Assembly: GCF_016522075.1 (NCBI RefSeq)
Contig: NZ_JAEHFW010000001.1
Location: 186,001 to 250,000, forward strand
Reading direction: 5' to 3'
Source of the DNA: Mucilaginibacter segetis
GTDB taxonomy: Bacteria > Bacteroidota > Bacteroidia > Sphingobacteriales > Sphingobacteriaceae
DNA length: 64,000 bases
Shown one piece after another: positions 35,163 through 44,361 of the stretch. Position numbers and translations under genes: made by a program. Numbering within the stretch: position 1 is the stretch's first letter; each line of letters starts with the position of its first letter. The notes beneath the pieces are model-generated. The model was not told the DNA's origin and made no database searches. It saw nothing but the letters and a program-made list of their open reading frames with translations.

Positions 35163-36818
35163 ATGCTTCAAAAGCTAACCATACGTAATTATGCGCTTAT
35201 TGATAACCTCGAAATTAATTTTGACAAGGGGCTAAATATACTTACCGGTGAAACCGGGGCGGGTAAATCTATTATACTGGGTGCTTTATCATTAATACTG
35301 GGCCAACGTGCCGAGAGTCGATATTTTTTTAACCAGCAAAAAAAATGTGTAATTGAAGGAGCTTTCCGGATCGGTGATTTTCACCTGAACGCATTTTTTG
35401 AAGATAACGATCTGGATTATGACGGCGAAACGGTGTTGCGTCGCGAAATATCAGCTGACGGGAAATCACGGGCATTTATTAATGATACCCCGGTTAACCT
35501 TACGCTGATGAAACAGTTTGGCGAAAAGTTGATAGATATACATTCGCAGCATGCCACACAGGAAATAAACGATCCGCAGTTTCAGTTACTTGTAGTTGAT
35601 GGCGTGGCCGGGCATCCCCAACTTTTAGCCGATTATCAAACCAGATACAGGGCGTATAAAAAATCGCTGGCTCAATTACAGCAGTTGATTGAGCAGAGCG
35701 AAAAAGCAAAGGCCGACCTGGACTATTACCAGTTTCAGTTTGATGAGTTGGAGAAGGCCGCTATCAGCGAGGACGAACAGGTGCTTCTGGAAAAGGAACT
35801 GGATGCCTTAAATAACGCTGAAGAAATAAAACGTAATTTATTAGGTGCACATTATTTAATGCACGAGGGCGAAACATCGGCCATAATTCAGTTGCGTGAG
35901 GCCGCACAGCAGTTGCTGGCGATAGAGCAGTTTAACCCCGAAGTGGAGGAGTTGCATTCTCGCCTTAAAAGCACACTTATCGAATTAAAAGATATAGCCG
36001 GCGAACTGGAAATAATAGAACAGCAAACCCAGGTCAACGAATTGCGTACCGAAGAAGTTAACAGCCGTTTAAGCATTTTGTACAGCCTGCAAAAAAAACA
36101 CCGGGTAAGCAGCAATGCGGAGTTGCTGGCTATACAGGACGATCTGTCGGAAAAGATACAACAAGTCGTGTTTGGGGATGAGGCGGTTGAAAAACTGCAA
36201 AAACAAATAAACGATGATAAAAAGGAACTGGAAAAATTAGCGGAGCAGTTGTCTGCCGATCGTGTAAAAGCCCTGCCTGTTATTGAACAAAAAGTATTAA
36301 CAAGCTTAACAGAAATGGGCATGGCTAATTCCGTGCTTAAAATAGAGCAGAGCACGGATGTGCAGCAGCTTACCAAAAACGGAATTGATGTTATCCGCTT
36401 TATGTTTTCGGCTAATAAGGGGCATGCCTTGGCTGATATGAGCAAGGTAGCATCGGGCGGGGAGTTGAGCCGGTTAATGCTGAGCATTAAATCTATAGTT
36501 GCAGAATATACCGCGCTGCCTACTATTATTTTTGATGAGATAGATACAGGCGTAAGCGGCGAGGTAGCCAATAAAGTTGGGCAGGTAATGGAGAAATTAG
36601 CGCAGAACCTGCAGGTAATAACCATTACCCATTTACCCCAAATAGCCGGCAAAGGCCAAAGTCATTACTTTGTTTACAAGGACGACAGTGAGGCAACTAC
36701 TTATACCCGTATTAAAAAACTGGATGAACAGGAACGCATACTGGAGATAGCCAAAATGCTGAGCGGCGATAACCCCGGGGAAAGCGCTTTGCAAAATGCA
36801 CGGGAATTGCTGATGTAA
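35163..36818 (+). CDS. recN: DNA repair protein RecN
   Basis: 551 residues, the full RecN length. It is an SMC-like ATPase acting in double-strand-break repair. Walker A is G-E-T-G-A-G-K-S at 29-36, the long central coiled coil runs from about 150 to 350, then the ABC signature A-S-G-G-E-L-S-R-L-M-L and Walker B T-I-I-F-D-E-I-D-T-G-V-S-G-E-V. The I-T-H-L-P-Q-I-A motif follows. It is separated from the M56 gene by 73 bases and begins with a plausible start ATG at 35163. Confidence 0.97.
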   Translation: MLQKLTIRNYALIDNLEINFDKGLNILTGETGAGKSIILGALSLILGQRAESRYFFNQQKKCVIEGAFRIGDFHLNAFFEDNDLDYDGETVLRREISADGKSRAFINDTPVNLTLMKQFGEKLIDIHSQHATQEINDPQFQLLVVDGVAGHPQLLADYQTRYRAYKKSLAQLQQLIEQSEKAKADLDYYQFQFDELEKAAISEDEQVLLEKELDALNNAEEIKRNLLGAHYLMHEGETSAIIQLREAAQQLLAIEQFNPEVEELHSRLKSTLIELKDIAGELEIIEQQTQVNELRTEEVNSRLSILYSLQKKHRVSSNAELLAIQDDLSEKIQQVVFGDEAVEKLQKQINDDKKELEKLAEQLSADRVKALPVIEQKVLTSLTEMGMANSVLKIEQSTDVQQLTKNGIDVIRFMFSANKGHALADMSKVASGGELSRLMLSIKSIVAEYTALPTIIFDEIDTGVSGEVANKVGQVMEKLAQNLQVITITHLPQIAGKGQSHYFVYKDDSEATTYTRIKKLDEQERILEIAKMLSGDNPGESALQNARELLM

Positions 36819-36924
36819 AGAATACTGTATAGCCAAACTTTGCGTTAAGCAAACCTTAAAAACATCAACCATACTTTACAATAAAATAAATTTTAACTTT
36901 ACCCAATTATTAATAACACTAACA

Positions 36925-37737
36925 ATGGCTTACAATTTATTAAAAGGTAAAAAAGGTATCATATTTGGCGCATTGAACGAGCAGTCGATAGCGTGGAAAG
37001 TAGCTCAGCGTTGCGTTGCCGAGGGTGCCGAAATAGTATTAACCAACTCGCCGCTGGCATTGCGCATGGGCGAACTGAATAAACTTGCTGAAGAATGCAA
37101 TGCGCCCGTTATCCCGGCGGATGTTACCAGCAATGAGGATGTTACTAACCTGTTTACCAAAAGCATGGAGCATTTTGGCGGCGGTGTTGATTTTGTTTTA
37201 CACTCTATAGGTATGAGCGTTAACGTGCGCAAAGGCATACCTTATACAGATAATAATTACGATTTTACTCATAAGGGGTTAGATATATCTGCATTAAGTT
37301 TTCACCGGGTGTTGCAAACAGCCATGAAAATGGATGCCATTAACGAATGGGGATCGGTACTGGCGCTTACTTATATAGCGGCTCAGCGTGTTTTCCCTGA
37401 TTATAATGATATGGCCGATAATAAGGCTTACCTGGAAAGCATTGCCCGCAATTTTGGCTATCAATATGGTGTTAAAAAGCATGTTAGGGTAAATACCATA
37501 TCACAATCACCAACACGCACTACTGCCGGAAGCGGCGTAAAAGGATTTGACGGCTTTATAAACTACGCAGAAAAAATGAGTCCGTTAGGTAATGCAGATG
37601 CCGACCAATGCGCGGATTACTGCGTGAGTATGTTTTCAGATCTTACCAAAATGGTAACTATGCAAAACCTGTTTCATGATGGTGGTTTCTCTTTTACAGG
37701 AGTTACCCAGGCCGTTATTGAACAAATGGAAAAATAG
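36925..37737 (+). CDS. fabI: enoyl-[acyl-carrier-protein] reductase FabI
   Basis: 270 residues. It is a short-chain-dehydrogenase-type NADH enoyl reductase that completes each fatty-acid elongation cycle. It carries G-A-L-N-E-Q-S-I-A-W near the N-terminus (the FabI-specific dinucleotide loop), Y150 in L-T-Y, and the catalytic pair Y160-x6-K167 that defines FabI against ordinary SDR enzymes (Y-x3-K). The substrate loop S-Q-S-P-T-R-T-T-A-G-S-G-(V) corresponds to the S-x-G-P-I-R-T-L-A-x-x-G segment of Escherichia coli FabI. It stands alone, with a strong terminator at 37751-37790. Confidence 0.95.
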   Translation: MAYNLLKGKKGIIFGALNEQSIAWKVAQRCVAEGAEIVLTNSPLALRMGELNKLAEECNAPVIPADVTSNEDVTNLFTKSMEHFGGGVDFVLHSIGMSVNVRKGIPYTDNNYDFTHKGLDISALSFHRVLQTAMKMDAINEWGSVLALTYIAAQRVFPDYNDMADNKAYLESIARNFGYQYGVKKHVRVNTISQSPTRTTAGSGVKGFDGFINYAEKMSPLGNADADQCADYCVSMFSDLTKMVTMQNLFHDGGFSFTGVTQAVIEQMEK

Positions 37738-37750
37738 GACTTGTAGAATA

Positions 37751-37790
37751 AGCATAAAAAGGCGCCCGTTTGGAGCGCCTTTTTTATGCT
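37751..37790. terminator. bidirectional terminator after fabI
   Basis: Long stem AGCATAAAAAGGCGC (37751-37765) with its complement up to 37790 (one bulged T), loop CCGTTTGGA. It is shared with the convergent lipoprotein gene. Confidence 0.9.
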
Positions 37791-37798
37791 TTGTATTT

Positions 37799-38197
37799 TT
37801 AGTTCGAATCAACTAATACAATTTTAGCAATGGCGTTAGGTGGTACAGGTGTGGTTTGTGCACCGTCGTAAGATTGCGCATATAAAACTACAGTTCCCTG
37901 GCTGTAAGTATAGCTGTAACTTACCCCCTGGTAAACTTCGGGTACCTGTTCGTACACCCCGTCGTTAATTGTGAGATAAACTAATACACCCGCATGGTCG
38001 GTAAGATAACTGTCCAGCTCGGGCACATCAATTATCTGGGTGTAATTTTTACCATTATCAGTGGTGACCCAGTCCTGTGATCGCAGGTTTACTAAAATTG
38101 TTTGATTGTTATTGGGCGCTACAATCGTTTCTTTTTTACAGGATGATGCAGTAAATGCGATAACTGCAATACATAAGATGGATAAGAGTTTTTTCAT
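37799..38197 (-). CDS. small lipoprotein of unknown function
   Basis: 132 residues from the ATG at 38197; an upstream frame extension lacks signal character. The lipoprotein signal has M-K-K, a hydrophobic core and lipobox T-A-S-S-C followed by K-K-E. The mature domain (~110 residues) is rich in Val, Tyr, Thr and Gln, consistent with a small beta-fold; it contains V-N-L-R-S-Q-D-W and ends in I-V-L-V-D-S-N. I do not recognise the family. It is convergent with fabI and probably attached to a membrane facing the periplasm or surface. Confidence 0.6.
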   Translation of the reverse strand: MKKLLSILCIAVIAFTASSCKKETIVAPNNNQTILVNLRSQDWVTTDNGKNYTQIIDVPELDSYLTDHAGVLVYLTINDGVYEQVPEVYQGVSYSYTYSQGTVVLYAQSYDGAQTTPVPPNAIAKIVLVDSN

Positions 38198-38326
38198 TTG
38201 GTAATGGTGTTTATTAGTAAAGACGATAAAAACCGGCAATACGTGTCAATAAATTGTCTTTACTTATAAGAACAAATAATTCGGAAAAGGTTTAATAAAC
38301 TATTAAAATAGTTTTAAATTAGTTGA

Positions 38327-39436
38327 ATGAAGTATCTTCTGTGGATAGTGTTTTTATTGCCGGTTACCTGTTTTGCACAAAAGCGCATATCTGGTAAGGT
38401 GATCAATACTGACAATGGCTCACCTATACCAAATGCAAGCGTATTTTTAAGCAATGCCACTATTGGCACAAATACCAGCGAGGATGGTTCCTTTACGCTT
38501 AAAAGCGTACCACCCGGACAATACGAGTTGATAGTTAGTGTGGTGGGGTTTGAAACTTATCGCCAAACATTGTTAATGGAAGGTACAGATATTAACCTGG
38601 CTACCATACATCTAAAACCCAGAACTATAGCGCTTAGTGAGGTTGAAATTAAACCAGACGTTGACTTTGAGAAAAATTACACGGTTTTTAAAGAGGAATT
38701 TTTGGGTAGTACTGAATGGGCCAAACAGTGTACCATCCTTAATCCTGAAATGCTTAATCTGGATTATGATTCGGGGAAGAAGCAACTTCATGGCAGCTCT
38801 TACGATTTTTTGGTTATTGAGAATAAAGCGCTTGGTTATCGTTTAAAATATCTGCTTACTGATTTTTTAAAGGATTATAATACCTCAATCGTTTATTTCG
38901 TGGGCTCCACCTTATTTGAGGAGATGGATGGTACACCTTCCCAAAAACGCAGATGGAAAAAACGCCGTAAAGACACTTTCGAAGGATCATCAATGCATTT
39001 CTTTCGTTCAATTGTCAGCAACAATTTGGATGAAAGTGGTTTCAGAGTTTTGCGCCTTATCAGACAGCCTAATCCGAATTATACAGCGGGTATGGATGTT
39101 AGTAAAAAAATCGAACAAAAACTAATTAACAAGCCTTTAAAAATAGCTGATTTTGTGACGCTTACTAATTTAAAAGGACTGTTCGGTATTCAATTTAAGG
39201 ACTGCCTGTATATAATGTACACTAAGAAGAAGGAAAGCGAGCAAATATTTTCAGGAGTGAATAAGGTAAGTTACCGGTCCAATTATTTAACATCTATTTT
39301 AACCATCAATGGCAAGTATGGCCTGTTTGATAATAACGGTATAATAACCAATCCCGAAGCAGTAATTATTGAAGGCAGCTGGGGCCGAAGCCGTGTAGCT
39401 GAACTATTACCGGTTGATTATATGCCCGAACCATAA
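38327..39436 (+). CDS. secreted protein with carboxypeptidase-regulatory-like domain (first of a tandem pair)
   Basis: 369 residues. Signal peptide M-K-Y-L-L-W-I-V-F-L-L-P-V-T-C-F-A. Residues ~20-105 form the CarboxypepD_reg-like beta-sandwich: I-S-G-K-V-I-N-T-D-N-G-S-P-I-P-N-A-S-V-F-L, then G-T-N-T-S-E-D-G-S-F-T-L-K, P-P-G-Q-Y-E-L-I-V-S-V-V-G-F. In Bacteroidota this module usually heads TonB-dependent receptors, but no plug or barrel follows here. The remaining ~260 residues are an unrecognised domain with F-K-E-E-F-L-G-(S/T) and A-L-G-Y-R-L-K-Y-L and a conserved end V-A-E-L-L-P-V-D-Y. The next gene is a paralogue of the whole protein. Confidence 0.75.
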   Translation: MKYLLWIVFLLPVTCFAQKRISGKVINTDNGSPIPNASVFLSNATIGTNTSEDGSFTLKSVPPGQYELIVSVVGFETYRQTLLMEGTDINLATIHLKPRTIALSEVEIKPDVDFEKNYTVFKEEFLGSTEWAKQCTILNPEMLNLDYDSGKKQLHGSSYDFLVIENKALGYRLKYLLTDFLKDYNTSIVYFVGSTLFEEMDGTPSQKRRWKKRRKDTFEGSSMHFFRSIVSNNLDESGFRVLRLIRQPNPNYTAGMDVSKKIEQKLINKPLKIADFVTLTNLKGLFGIQFKDCLYIMYTKKKESEQIFSGVNKVSYRSNYLTSILTINGKYGLFDNNGIITNPEAVIIEGSWGRSRVAELLPVDYMPEP

Positions 39437-39451
39437 ATGCCCTATGTTAGT

Positions 39452-40567
39452 ATGAAATACATTATCATTTTATTATTGATGCCTTTAGCGGGTTTTTCAC
39501 AGCTTAAATTATCCGGAAGAGTGATAAACACGAATAATGGCAAACCTGTTGCGAATGCCAGTGTGTTCTTCAACAATGCCACTATTGGTACCAAATCCGG
39601 TGAGGATGGCACCTTTGCGCTAAGAAACTTAAGACCAGGGCAGTATGATCTGATAGTGAGTGTGGTGGGTTTCGAAAAATACACCCAAACTGTTATGATC
39701 AACAAAAGCATAGTAATGCCGGATATTAAGATGCAACCTAAAGTTACCATGATGAAGGTTGTACGTATAGGTAACGATCCTAAAAGGGCCAGAAAACTGA
39801 GGTTGTTCAAAGAATACTTTTTGGGTACATCTGATTTTTCAAGAAAGTGCGAAATTGTTAATCCGGATGTTATTGACTTACACTTCAGTAAAAATGAAAA
39901 TGTACTTACCGGAAGTACAGAAGATTTTTTGGAGATAGATAATGATGCACTTGGCTATAAGCTAAGATATATTGTAAATAGCTTTGTGTTGGATAAAACG
40001 GCAGCAAAAGTAGGGTATGATGGCCCCGTGTTTTTTGAGGAGAAAGATGGCACGGCTGAGCAAAAGGAAAGATGGAAAAAAAACCGACGGGATATTTATT
40101 ATGGATCAGTGACGCATTTTTTACGCGAAATATTGGCTAACCGGGCAGATACTGATTATTTGGTCAGAAACTTTTGCTTTAAAGATTTCGATAAGTTAAA
40201 TATTGATAAAAAATTCACCTGGGATACACTGCACGTTGCAGATTATGTGCACGCAACCGACAGGCCAGGTGTTTTTGCCATAACTAATAATGGTAAGTTG
40301 GATATTTTTTATTACCCCTACCGGCATATGAAATTTAAGGAGTCTAATTTGCGTACACATCAGGGTATACTTGTGGCAACAATCAGCTTTATAGATCAAT
40401 ATCTTTATTTCGATAGTAATGGCACCATATTAAACCCATTGGGGGTGTTTTTTGAAAATGGCTGGTCAGTAACACGTGTAGCTGATCTGTTACCTATGGA
40501 TTATTGGCCGCAAGATGGGGGAGAGGCGGATTACTTAGGTCCGAAGGTGGATTATAAACTTCAATAA
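39452..40567 (+). CDS. secreted protein with carboxypeptidase-regulatory-like domain (second of a tandem pair)
   Basis: 371 residues from the ATG at 39452, 16 bases after the stop of its paralogue. Same layout: signal peptide (I-I-I-L-L-L-M-P-L-A-G-F-S), regulatory-like sandwich L-S-G-R-V-I-N-T-N-N-G-K-P-V-A-N-A-S-V-F-F, then the unknown domain with F-K-E-Y-F-L-G-(T), A-L-G-Y-K-L-R-Y-I, and V-A-D-L-L-P-M-D-Y near the end. The duplicated pair is probably one transcript. Neither resembles a receptor barrel, and the C-terminal part is shared, so they may form a pair of surface or periplasmic proteins. Function unknown. Confidence 0.75.
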   Translation: MKYIIILLLMPLAGFSQLKLSGRVINTNNGKPVANASVFFNNATIGTKSGEDGTFALRNLRPGQYDLIVSVVGFEKYTQTVMINKSIVMPDIKMQPKVTMMKVVRIGNDPKRARKLRLFKEYFLGTSDFSRKCEIVNPDVIDLHFSKNENVLTGSTEDFLEIDNDALGYKLRYIVNSFVLDKTAAKVGYDGPVFFEEKDGTAEQKERWKKNRRDIYYGSVTHFLREILANRADTDYLVRNFCFKDFDKLNIDKKFTWDTLHVADYVHATDRPGVFAITNNGKLDIFYYPYRHMKFKESNLRTHQGILVATISFIDQYLYFDSNGTILNPLGVFFENGWSVTRVADLLPMDYWPQDGGEADYLGPKVDYKLQ

Positions 40568-40579
40568 AGAATATACCAT

Positions 40580-41176
40580 TTACTGACTGCCAATGTTATA
40601 TTTATTTTCACCATTAAATCCTACGTAATCTATCTGCCATTTGTTTGATTGCCTGGTTAGCGAAAATACCAGTTCGGTAGTATAGTTTAGTTTTATTGAA
40701 AGGAGTGCCTTGTCATAGATGCGCAGGTAGCTCACTACTTTGGCGTCTTTTGTTTGGGCCAGAATATCATCCACATCAAAGCCGAAAAGCAAGTCGGCCT
40801 CCAGATAGGGCACGGGGCCAAAATAATCTTTAAGCGGATGGAGGCTAAGGGTATCAGACACGTTCTGATAAACAGTCCGTAAATGATTTATAAAGGCATC
40901 AGTAACATAACCACCTTGTTTAAAATTATTAAGATAGGCATCAACAGCATGCATATCTATCCGCACGATACTATCCTTTTTTACATTATAATCCGTGTTA
41001 AAGCCTTTTGTTATAGGGTCACTTTGTAATTTATCAGCGTTTAGCTTGTACCAATTTAAAAAGTTTATGCACGTCCCGGTTATCAAAACTTTCTGATCGT
41101 CCGCTTTTATTTTTTGGGAAAAAGTGTCCAAATTAATGGCAGATAGCATAAAAATAAGTATTAATTTTTTTTTCAT
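40580..41176 (-). CDS. DUF3828-like secreted protein
   Basis: 198 residues from the ATG at 41176; an upstream ATG would add 8 non-signal residues. Sec signal peptide (M-K-K-K-L-I-L-I-F, cleavage near T-F-S). The mature domain shows F-L-N-W-Y-K-L-N-A-D-K, Y-V-T-D-A-F-I-N-H-L, and a late strand K-W-Q-I-D-Y-V-G-F. This order (an NTF2-like helix-sheet pattern with a terminal W-x-I-D-x-V) resembles DUF3828/YbjP-type periplasmic proteins. The match is by eye and moderate. It is convergent with the tandem paralogues. Confidence 0.55.
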   Translation of the reverse strand: MKKKLILIFMLSAINLDTFSQKIKADDQKVLITGTCINFLNWYKLNADKLQSDPITKGFNTDYNVKKDSIVRIDMHAVDAYLNNFKQGGYVTDAFINHLRTVYQNVSDTLSLHPLKDYFGPVPYLEADLLFGFDVDDILAQTKDAKVVSYLRIYDKALLSIKLNYTTELVFSLTRQSNKWQIDYVGFNGENKYNIGSQ

Positions 41177-41334
41177 CGAGATAATTTTACATCTCATCAC
41201 TATATGTATGCAACTAATTTTGTGAAAATACTGCTATGGGCTTCTTTAATCGGTCAAAAGCGAAAGCATTTTAGTGTTAAAGATTAATTTAACACAAACA
41301 GAGCTGTAACTATTAATTTTTTGATGGTGTTTCA

Positions 41335-41511
41335 TCAGCCTTTATAAAAAATGTTTACTGTAATTGTTTCTCCTGGCTCTACTTTTATTTTAGGTATTAA
41401 CAATGTTTCATATATGATAGCCACACATTTAATATCGTATATTTTATTAGGCGCAACCTCTACTTGTATCGTTATGTTCTCAAAATGAGTAGCATGTGGG
41501 GTTTGAGGCAT
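41335..41511 (-). CDS. possible 58-residue small protein
   Basis: Minus-strand frame beginning with ATG at 41511 and ending with TGA at 41335. The translation begins M-P-Q-T-P-H-A-T-H and runs into alternating hydrophobic strands (I-T-I-Q-V-E-V-A, then P-G-E-T-I-T-V-N-I-F-Y) with a natural residue mix, like one beta-rich domain or its C-terminal half. The ATG overlaps the stop of the preceding frame (TAATG), so it could be translationally coupled. No family recognised; a decayed larger gene is equally possible. Confidence 0.3.
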   Translation of the reverse strand: MPQTPHATHFENITIQVEVAPNKIYDIKCVAIIYETLLIPKIKVEPGETITVNIFYKG

Positions 41512-41654
41512 TAAGCTAATACATAACTAATGGTGTCTCCCCGGGTTAATTTTTTTACGTTACCCATATCCAATGCAAAGTCTGATAATTCTGAATTGTT
41601 AATAGGTGCGATTTGCTGTTTTGGGGTGTTGTTTGCAGGCGCAGTATGAGAATT
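41511..41654 (-). pseudogene. short open frame upstream of and overlapping the 58-residue frame
   Basis: A stop-free minus-strand stretch of 47 codons ending in TAA at 41511-41513. Its first in-frame ATG is at 41567, giving only 18 residues; upstream in-frame codons read P-I-N-N-S-E-L-S-D-F-A-L-D, which looks coding but has no start. It could be the broken N-terminal part of the 58-residue protein. Confidence 0.2.
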
Positions 41655-41771
41655 TCATATTTGAGAGATAGATTTAGGTTATATAAAGCTAATTTAATTT
41701 AATTGATAAACAAAGTATATAACATATTAAGTAATGTGTATTATAAAATACCAAACCGTTATTAGCACAAA

Positions 41772-41800
41772 AAAACCCGTTCGCAAAGCAAACGGGTTTT
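41772..41800 (-). terminator. terminator after clpC
   Basis: Stem AAAACCCGTT (41772-41781) with AACGGGTTTT (41791-41800), partly extended inwards. It lies 24 bases beyond the clpC stop on the minus strand. Confidence 0.8.
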
Positions 41801-41823
41801 AAATTTATCAATAAAGCTAATGC

Positions 41824-44361
41824 TTATTTTTGTTCTTCTTCTTCAGGCTTTTTGTTTTCGCCTTTGTTTTTATCCAGGATCTTAATAGCGTCGGCTTCTT
41901 TATCGTAATCCACTTCCATGGTATCACCTTCGCTTAATTCGCCTTTCAATATTTCTTCGGCGATCGGGTCTTCCAGATATTTTTGGATGGCACGTTTTAA
42001 CGGACGGGCACCAAATTGTGAGTCGTAGCCTTTTTCGGCAATAAACTCTTTGGCGGCTAATGTTAATTCAATTTTATAGCCTAAGGTGTTCACCCTGCCA
42101 AACAGGAAGCCAAGCTCGATATCAATGATCTTGAATATTTCGTCCTTACCTAAGGAGTTAAATACGATAACATCATCAATACGGTTCAGGAACTCCGGTG
42201 CAAAGGCACGTTTTAAAGCGTTCTCTATTACACCACGGGAGTGCGCGTCTGCCTGAGTAGTTTTCGCGGTAGTGCTGAAACCAACTCCCTGCCCGAAATC
42301 CTTTAACTGACGTGCACCAATATTGGATGTCATGATGATGATGGTATTCCTGAAATCAACCTTACGGCCCAGTGAATCGGTAAGTTGTCCTTCATCTAAC
42401 ACCTGTAACAGAATGTTGAATACATCAGGGTGTGCTTTTTCTATCTCATCAAGCAATACTACAGCGTAAGGTTTACGGCGAACCTTTTCGGTAAGTTGTC
42501 CGCCTTCTTCGTAGCCCACATATCCCGGAGGCGCACCTACCAAACGTGATACCGCGAATTTTTCCATGTATTCGCTCATATCTATCTGTATAAGGGCATC
42601 CTCGGTATCAAACATGAAACGGGCAAGCTCTTTTGCCAGCTCTGTTTTACCCACACCGGTAGGCCCCAGGAAAATAAATGAACCTATAGGCTTTTTAGGA
42701 TCCTTTAAACCCGCACGTGTGCGTTGTATAGCACGGGTAAGTTTTTTAATGGCGTCATCCTGACCTATAATTTTGCTGGCAATGCTTTCATTCATGTTCA
42801 GCAACTTCACGCTATCAGCCTGGCCAACACGCTGTACCGGTATACCGGTCATCATGGAAACCACCTCGGCTACGTTATCTTCTGATACGGTGTAGCGTTT
42901 TGATTTTGTTTCGGCTTCCCAAACGGTTTTAGCCTGGTCAAGTTCTTCCAGCAGGTGTTTTTCAGTGTCGCGCAATTTGGCAGCTTCCTCATATTTTTGA
43001 CTGCGTACCACTTTGTTCTTTTCTATTTTTATCTGCTCAATTTTTTGCTCAATATCCAATATTTCCTGCGGAACGTGAATATTGGTTAAATGCACCCTTG
43101 ATCCTGATTCATCCAGCGCGTCAATTGCCTTATCCGGTAAAAAGCGGTCGGTAATGTACCGGGTAGTTAAAGATACGCAGGCGTTAATAGCCTCCGGGGT
43201 ATAAGTTACACCGTGGTGCTCTTCGTATTTTTCTTTAATACGGTTAAGTATCTCTACCGTTTCATCAGGTGTTGCAGGTTCAACCATCACCTTCTGGAAA
43301 CGGCGATCTAAAGCACCATCTTTCTCAATATACTGGCGGTATTCATCCAATGTGGTTGCGCCAATGCATTGTATCTCTCCGCGGGCCAGGGCCGGCTTAA
43401 ACATATTTGATGCATCAAGCGAGCCCGAAGCGCCGCCTGCACCTACTATAGTATGTATCTCATCAATAAATAAAATTACATCAGGTGATTTTTCCAGTTC
43501 GTTCATTACGGCTTTCATGCGCTCTTCAAACTGTCCGCGGTATTTAGTGCCGGCCACTAATGATGCCAGGTCTAAAGTTACAACTCGCTTGTTAAACAGC
43601 ACACGCGATACCTTACGCTGTACAATACGCAGTGCAAGCCCTTCGGCAATGGCCGATTTACCTACACCCGGTTCACCAATCAAAATAGGGTTGTTCTTTT
43701 TACGGCGCGATAATATTTGGGATACCCGCTCAATTTCTTTTTCGCGGCCAACTATCGGATCCAGCCGTCCTTCTTCGGCAGCCTTGGTCAAATCGCGGCC
43801 AAAGTTGTCCAGTACCGGAGTTTTCGATTTAATATCTGATACTTTTTTAGGCTGTGTAAAAGAATCTTCTTCCTTAAAGTCGTCATCACCACCTGTAGGT
43901 GAGCCCGGCATTTCGTCGGTCACATCATTTTTATGTGATTCTACTTCGCTTTTAAAAATCTCGTAATTCACATTAAACTGCATCAGTATCTGCGATGCTA
44001 TATTGTCCTCATCGCGGAGTATAGATAACAGCAAATGTTCAGTACCTATTACATCACTCTTGAAAATTTTAGCTTCAAGGTAAGTGATCTTCAGTACTTT
44101 CTCTGCCTGTTTGGTTAACGGGATACTGCCTATATGTACATTTGTGCCAATTGTTCCTTTTACAGCATCCTCAACAGCACGGCGTAATTTAGCGGTATCA
44201 ACGGTTAGCCCTCTTAATAATTTAATTGCCACACCGTCACCATCACGGATGAGGCCCAGCAAAAGATGCTCTGTTCCAATATAATCATGGCCAAGGCGCA
44301 ACGCCTCTTCCCTGCTGTACTGTATCACATCCTTAACACGTGGCGAAAATTTAGCTTCCAT
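41824..44361 (-). CDS. clpC: ATP-dependent Clp protease ATP-binding subunit ClpC
   Basis: 845 residues. The double N-terminal Clp repeat (about 1-145), first AAA+ module with Walker A G-E-P-G-V-G-K-S at 229-236, a short middle domain with the UvrB/UvrC-type motif K-Y-E-E-A-A-K-L-R-D (which separates ClpC from ClpA and ClpB), and a second AAA+ module with G-P-T-G-V-G-K-T near residue 565. The ClpP-docking loop should lie in the second module. ClpC unfolds damaged or tagged proteins for ClpP. The gene stands alone with its own terminator. The acidic, Lys/Glu-rich tail is normal for Bacteroidota members. Confidence 0.96.
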   Translation of the reverse strand: MEAKFSPRVKDVIQYSREEALRLGHDYIGTEHLLLGLIRDGDGVAIKLLRGLTVDTAKLRRAVEDAVKGTIGTNVHIGSIPLTKQAEKVLKITYLEAKIFKSDVIGTEHLLLSILRDEDNIASQILMQFNVNYEIFKSEVESHKNDVTDEMPGSPTGGDDDFKEEDSFTQPKKVSDIKSKTPVLDNFGRDLTKAAEEGRLDPIVGREKEIERVSQILSRRKKNNPILIGEPGVGKSAIAEGLALRIVQRKVSRVLFNKRVVTLDLASLVAGTKYRGQFEERMKAVMNELEKSPDVILFIDEIHTIVGAGGASGSLDASNMFKPALARGEIQCIGATTLDEYRQYIEKDGALDRRFQKVMVEPATPDETVEILNRIKEKYEEHHGVTYTPEAINACVSLTTRYITDRFLPDKAIDALDESGSRVHLTNIHVPQEILDIEQKIEQIKIEKNKVVRSQKYEEAAKLRDTEKHLLEELDQAKTVWEAETKSKRYTVSEDNVAEVVSMMTGIPVQRVGQADSVKLLNMNESIASKIIGQDDAIKKLTRAIQRTRAGLKDPKKPIGSFIFLGPTGVGKTELAKELARFMFDTEDALIQIDMSEYMEKFAVSRLVGAPPGYVGYEEGGQLTEKVRRKPYAVVLLDEIEKAHPDVFNILLQVLDEGQLTDSLGRKVDFRNTIIIMTSNIGARQLKDFGQGVGFSTTAKTTQADAHSRGVIENALKRAFAPEFLNRIDDVIVFNSLGKDEIFKIIDIELGFLFGRVNTLGYKIELTLAAKEFIAEKGYDSQFGARPLKRAIQKYLEDPIAEEILKGELSEGDTMEVDYDKEADAIKILDKNKGENKKPEEEEQK

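Larger units (their letters stand above)
41177..41823. other. intergenic region containing two short overlapping reading frames
   Basis: About 650 bases between two minus-strand genes. The part right of 41660 is AT-rich and non-coding in appearance and includes the clpC terminator. The left part contains two minus-strand short frames joined by a TAATG overlap (41335-41511 and 41511-41654) whose translated composition looks protein-like. The remainder shows nothing. Confidence 0.5.

Noticed and set aside
35888..36652. Long antisense frame inside recN (254 codons)
   Set aside because: It is Ser/Cys-rich, typical of the complement of Leu/Glu-rich coding sequence, and lies fully within recN, which has all its motifs.
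43352..43966. Antisense frame inside clpC (204 codons)
   Set aside because: It covers conserved ClpC coding sequence and has the composition of a shadow frame.
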